Shown: piece after piece, positions 32,227 through 34,980 of the stretch
Position numbering within the stretch: position 1 is the stretch's first letter
Layout of the letters: every line of letters begins with the position of its first letter
Assembly: GCA_031264015.1 (NCBI GenBank)
Contig: JAISET010000111.1
Coordinates: forward strand, 1 to 34,980
From: Deltaproteobacteria bacterium
GTDB lineage: Bacteria; Desulfobacterota; Desulfarculia; Adiutricales; Adiutricaceae
Length of the DNA stretch: 34,980 bases
Direction of reading: 5' to 3'
Notes under the pieces: generated by a model
Database searches by the model: none
Seen by the model: the letters and a program-made list of their open reading frames with translations, nothing else
Told to the model about the DNA's origin: nothing
Made by a program: the position numbers and the translations under genes

Positions 32227-32955
32227 TTATTGGAACTCCCTCCAGGCAAAGATTACCCGGCCAACTAGAAGCGCTCCGTCAACCGGCCTCATAAATGGCG
32301 GATGCAGGTCGCTGTTTTGCGAGCTAAGAATGATTGAGCGGTCTTTTTCAGCCCACCTGATGAATTTTACGACGCACTCGCCTTTCTGTATTTCCGGACA
32401 AACAATATAAATTTTGCCCTCCTTTAGCCCGCCGATATCATTTTCAGTCAAATCGGCCATGACAACGCTCCCCTCGGCGATCAGGGGTTCCATGGAGCCG
32501 TCGCCGACTCGGAAGGCTTGGAGGTTGGAGCCGGTCAGGCAGCCCAGGCTGGGCGCGTGGACGACAACTTTGGTGCTGGCATAGCTGTCCGTGACGGGGA
32601 GAATCCCGCCGGAACCCTCCTTCAGCCGCATATTATCGGAATATTGGACGGGTGTGAACCCCCGCTCCCTGAGATCGTCCCCCGTATGCTCGGCCCAAAT
32701 TTCGTCGACCGAATCGGGATCCCTGCCTTCAACAATCGCCTGGCCGCGATTCAAAAAATCGTCGTGCATATAGCCTAAAGCAGTCGTTATTTTCCTTTTT
32801 GTTATTTCTGAACCACCAACTTTACCATTAAGAATCTTGTTTATAAAATTTTCATCGACAGATGATATCCTTGATAGATATCTACTAAACCCTCTACCTG
32901 ATTTAGCTGCTAAATGATTCAAAAAAGATAAAAAATATTTATTCACATAATTCAT
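32227..32955 (-). CDS. S24/LexA-type (CI-like) transcriptional repressor
   Basis: The 242-residue protein has an N-terminal helical DNA-binding domain (about 1-65, with FSRYLSRISSVDENFINKIL). The C-terminal peptidase S24 domain shows GDGSMEPLIAEGSVVMAD with catalytic Ser154, and ECVVKFIRW with Lys197, the Ser-Lys pair of LexA and phage CI repressors. Such repressors control prophage or damage-response genes and may cleave themselves when RecA is activated. The N-terminal codons are AT-rich, unlike the GC-rich core genes, which fits acquisition. A strong divergent promoter with an inverted repeat at 33017-33053 is its likely target. The ribosome site before ATG 32955 (GGAAGA) is distant. Confidence 0.88.
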   Translation of the reverse strand: MNYVNKYFLSFLNHLAAKSGRGFSRYLSRISSVDENFINKILNGKVGGSEITKRKITTALGYMHDDFLNRGQAIVEGRDPDSVDEIWAEHTGDDLRERGFTPVQYSDNMRLKEGSGGILPVTDSYASTKVVVHAPSLGCLTGSNLQAFRVGDGSMEPLIAEGSVVMADLTENDIGGLKEGKIYIVCPEIQKGECVVKFIRWAEKDRSIILSSQNSDLHPPFMRPVDGALLVGRVIFAWREFQ

Positions 32956-33921
32956 ATTACTCTATCTTCCAAGGTAAATTCCACGAAAATAAAATGAAGA
33001 AAATAAAATCTTTCCATTGACATTGTTTGATTTTCATAGTACAATCTCAAACATGAAGTGACAGACCCTTGGACGGCCGAACGGAACAATAAATGTCGGC
33101 TGCTCTCAAATTTGATCAGCCGGTAAAATCCCCAGTATGGCCATTTTAGAGGGATTTAGCTACCATATATTGAGTTTAATTTTAGAAATAATAGCTATAT
33201 CTGGTATGCGCTAGATCTTTCTGGAAAAATGAGGGGGTTTATGCACAGCGATCAAATTTGGCCACATTAAAATGACAAGGTAATTTTTCGCCACCCACCC
33301 GGCCGACAGACTCGCCGCCGAAACCGGCGCCGACATCAGAGTCCGGTCAGCGGGCTGGTGACGGAAGGCAGAAAAAAACTGTCGGACCTTGCAAACAAGA
33401 GGATAACAAAAATGGCTAGTTTCATCAACGCAAATCCGAGACCGATTTCGCGGCAGTTCAGGGGCGGCCGCGTCGCGGCAAGACCTGGCTGATCCATTTG
33501 CCAGCCGACCCTTTCATCGCCACCTCGGTCCCTACCGGCGCCGTCTGTTTCCCGGGCATGGCACGGACACGTTGCTGTCGAACGGTCGGCCGACGCTCGC
33601 CGCCTTTTGCGACTTCGCCCAAGCCGCCTCCCAGTAGGTTCAGTGAAAACTCCGAGGTTTAGGCCGCGGCTTTTGCCGGCTGGCCGGGCCTGTCTTGTCT
33701 GAGCATTTGCGTAATTTTGCAAAAAGACGGTTTCAGATTATTTCCGCTTTGTTTCAGGCTTCTTTAAATTTGCGGACGATTTGCCTCGGTTTTGCTTTGT
33801 TGTCGCCAGTGGTGGAAAGCCGTCTGTTAGATCGGTGATGATCCGCAAGAACTGGCCGCCTGGCATTCAGCCGGTGGTTGTTTTTTTTTACCACATATAT
33901 TAAAATTGAGGTGGGATTGAG
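32956..33921. other. intergenic region with promoter and possible insertion-sequence scars
   Basis: It contains the promoter/operator at 33017-33053 and a pair of oppositely oriented motifs at 33138-33148 and 33251-33276 that may be insertion-sequence ends. From 33300 to 33720 there is a GC-rich block whose frames look degenerate (short protein-like runs broken by stops on both strands). AT-rich DNA resumes just before the Rpn gene. No intact gene is supported; a minus-strand frame at 33336-33722 is Arg-rich and lacks a ribosome site. Confidence 0.45.
33017..33053 (+). promoter_or_regulatory. strong sigma-70 promoter overlapped by an inverted repeat (candidate repressor operator)
   Basis: TTGACA (33017-33022) and TACAAT (33040-33045) are separated by an ideal 17 bases. 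tgtttga (33024-33030) and tcaaaca (33047-33053) are perfect inverted halves, one inside the spacer and one just after the -10 box, 23 bases centre to centre. A dimeric repressor bound there would block transcription. The divergent S24 repressor gene is 62 bases away. Confidence 0.6.
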
Positions 33922-34980
33922 ATGAACGATGTTAATATCGTTTTTGAAGATCGTATTCCAATTGGTGAGGATCGTTCTCAATTAGATTGGCTTATGAAAA
34001 GGATTGTAAGCATTCTGACGGCTCCTTTTCTTTATTTCTTCTTTGACATTGATTGTGCTGCGATACAGTTTATCCAAACTGAATGGATAAATCTCTCTGG
34101 CAGGCTTAATAAAGGATCCAGATTTGCTGATCACTGCATTATGGTGAAATATAATCATCTAAGTGATACAATTGTTAGGATATTCATTTTAGAATATCAA
34201 GAAAGGCGTGATAAAACATTATCCAGGAGACTTCTGGATCTTTTTCGCAGGGTGACCGACTGTTTCAATATATGGAATGTCACTCCTTTTGTAATTTTTT
34301 TAGGAAAATATACTTCACCATTTAATTTCATTATCGAACACAATGATTATAACTATTCATTAAACACTAAATCATTTGAAATATCTAAAATTAATGTAGA
34401 TGAGTTATTTGAAGATAAAAAACCATTTTCTATTATTATTTTAGCATTATTTTATCGCTATATAACTAGTAAAAAATTAATAGACGTTAGGCTTGAAGAA
34501 CGTAATAAATATTTTAATAAACTTATTGAGTCTCTTTCAAAGAAATTATCAGATAAAGATACTTTAGGCGTTTATTTTTATATTATTAGTTGCATCTTAG
34601 AGTTAGATGTAATACCTCTGCTTGTTCCACTAAATACTATAATAAGGAGGTCTGATATGGATTACCTTGCCGATGTGTCTTATACTAAAGAAGAGTGCGA
34701 AAAAATTGCCAAAAAGTATTTTTTGCCTGGCTTCACCGAAAGGATGCAAGCCGAAGGCATAGCCAAAGGCATAGCCAAAGGCAAAGCCGAAGGCAAAGCC
34801 GAAGGCAAAGCCGAAGGCAAAGCCGAAGGCAAAGCCGAAGGCATAGCCGAAGGCATAGCCAAAGGCAAAGCCGAAGGCGTCGCGGAAACCCAGGCTCAAA
34901 TTCTTCACAATCTCAACAAAAAAAGCGTGACCGACAAGTTCATCGCGGAGACAGTCGGCCTCAGTCTCGCCGCCGTTCGC
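33922..34980 (+). CDS. Rpn-family PD-(D/E)XK recombination-promoting nuclease/toxin (3' end outside window)
   Basis: The frame runs without a stop for 353 codons and leaves the window. The N-terminal part shows the Rpn (YhgA-like) nuclease core: GSRFADH with Asp70, then FILEYQERRD with Glu91 and Gln93, the ExQ variant of PD-(D/E)XK. A helical region follows to about residue 245. The next part starts DYLADVSYTKEECEKIAKKY and leads to ten tetrapeptide repeats (GKAE/GIAK), and then a helical tail (SVTDKFIAETVGLSLAAV). Rpn proteins are DNA endonucleases that act in recombination and phage defence. The 5' three quarters are strongly AT-rich and the repeat tail GC-rich. GAGG ten bases before ATG 33922 serves as ribosome site. 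Confidence 0.85.
   Translation, partial: MNDVNIVFEDRIPIGEDRSQLDWLMKRIVSILTAPFLYFFFDIDCAAIQFIQTEWINLSGRLNKGSRFADHCIMVKYNHLSDTIVRIFILEYQERRDKTLSRRLLDLFRRVTDCFNIWNVTPFVIFLGKYTSPFNFIIEHNDYNYSLNTKSFEISKINVDELFEDKKPFSIIILALFYRYITSKKLIDVRLEERNKYFNKLIESLSKKLSDKDTLGVYFYIISCILELDVIPLLVPLNTIIRRSDMDYLADVSYTKEECEKIAKKYFLPGFTERMQAEGIAKGIAKGKAEGKAEGKAEGKAEGKAEGIAEGIAKGKAEGVAETQAQILHNLNKKSVTDKFIAETVGLSLAAVR
34644..34980 (+). CDS. candidate intragenic RpnS-like antitoxin start inside the Rpn gene
   Basis: AAGGAGG (34644-34650) lies six bases before an in-frame ATG at 34657 (Met246 of the long protein). This is a better ribosome site than that of the full gene. The short product would start MDYLADVSYTKEECEKIAKK and contain only the C-terminal repeat domain, lacking the nuclease core. 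In E. coli, Rpn toxins are inhibited by RpnS proteins made from such intragenic starts; here the same arrangement is inferred from the sequence. The stop codon is outside the window. Confidence 0.55.
34753..34872 (+). repeat. 12-bp tandem repeat, ten copies, in the Rpn gene
   Basis: Units of gaaggcaaagcc with variants (aaaggc, ata) follow at 12-base steps from 34753 to 34872. Each unit encodes four residues (EGKA or KGIA), so changes in copy number keep the frame. Confidence 0.95.

Noticed and set aside
33336-33722. Minus-strand frame before the Rpn gene
   Set aside because: Arg-rich start, hydrophobic run near the end, no ribosome site and no recognisable domain; more likely degenerate DNA.
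34753-34872. CRISPR or satellite array
   Set aside because: The 12-bp units are in frame and encode a tetrapeptide repeat typical of Rpn-type tails.
1-34980. tRNA or rRNA genes
   Set aside because: No T-loop consensus (GGTTCRAnYCC) with matching acceptor stem and no rRNA-like segments were found by eye on either strand.

Overview
The window is a 35 kb stretch of a GC-rich bacterial chromosome. Most genes lie on the minus strand. AT-rich islands mark likely acquired or regulatory DNA. The gene content points to an anaerobe, most likely a host- or sediment-associated member of the Desulfobacterota (former Deltaproteobacteria). It includes a corrinoid/URO-D/methyltetrahydrofolate methyl-transfer cluster, a UPF0210 (DUF711) protein, a C-terminal NifU-type Fe-S scaffold, a YejM/PbgA-like envelope sulfatase and paired flavodoxin-fold oxidoreductases. 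The taxonomic call is inference from gene content; there is no rRNA or other marker gene here.

Layout. At 1-31 a minus-strand gene begins and runs off the left edge, with a clear Shine-Dalgarno sequence and promoter. A NifU-like scaffold (763-1026) follows with its own terminator. Next is a two-gene unit of an SNF2 helicase (3303-6008) and a SWIM zinc-finger protein with a repetitive AT-hook tail (1338-3248). A small secreted Cys-containing protein, a broken Rpn-like tail and a large VIT/von Willebrand A protein follow (6731-10323). On the plus strand are two flavodoxin-fold proteins and a leucine-rich-repeat protein (10602-13755). On the minus strand are a PAP2 phosphatase and a YejM-like sulfatase (13868-16395), an exported Pro-rich protein (17328-18680), an ABC exporter pair (19337-21922), a membrane-anchored protein of unknown function (22513-23613), a zinc-ribbon protein overlapping a PHP hydrolase (23918-25158), and UPF0210 (25526-26899).

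From 27265 to 31734 lies a one-carbon region: a MeTHF-type methyltransferase on minus; a broken URO-D copy, a corrinoid protein and an intact URO-D methyltransferase on plus, the last ending at a strong terminator. The set resembles corrinoid O-demethylase systems: one methyltransferase loads the corrinoid and the second passes the methyl to tetrahydrofolate. From 31900 the DNA turns AT-rich and accessory. It holds an S24/LexA-type repressor, a strong promoter with an overlapping inverted repeat, possible insertion-sequence scars, and an Rpn-family PD-(D/E)XK nuclease gene that runs off the right edge.

The most interesting signal is inside that Rpn gene. A near-perfect internal ribosome binding site precedes an in-frame ATG (34657), placed to make a separate C-terminal protein, as known for the intragenic RpnS antitoxins of E. 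coli Rpn toxins. Its product carries a 12-bp-repeat-encoded tetrapeptide array. Other recurring signals are short GC-rich tandem repeats in several intergenic gaps, a G10 tract that splits a reading frame, and two 16-bp palindromes with a shared core upstream of the ABC ATPase gene. No rRNA, tRNA, CRISPR array or intact transposase was seen.
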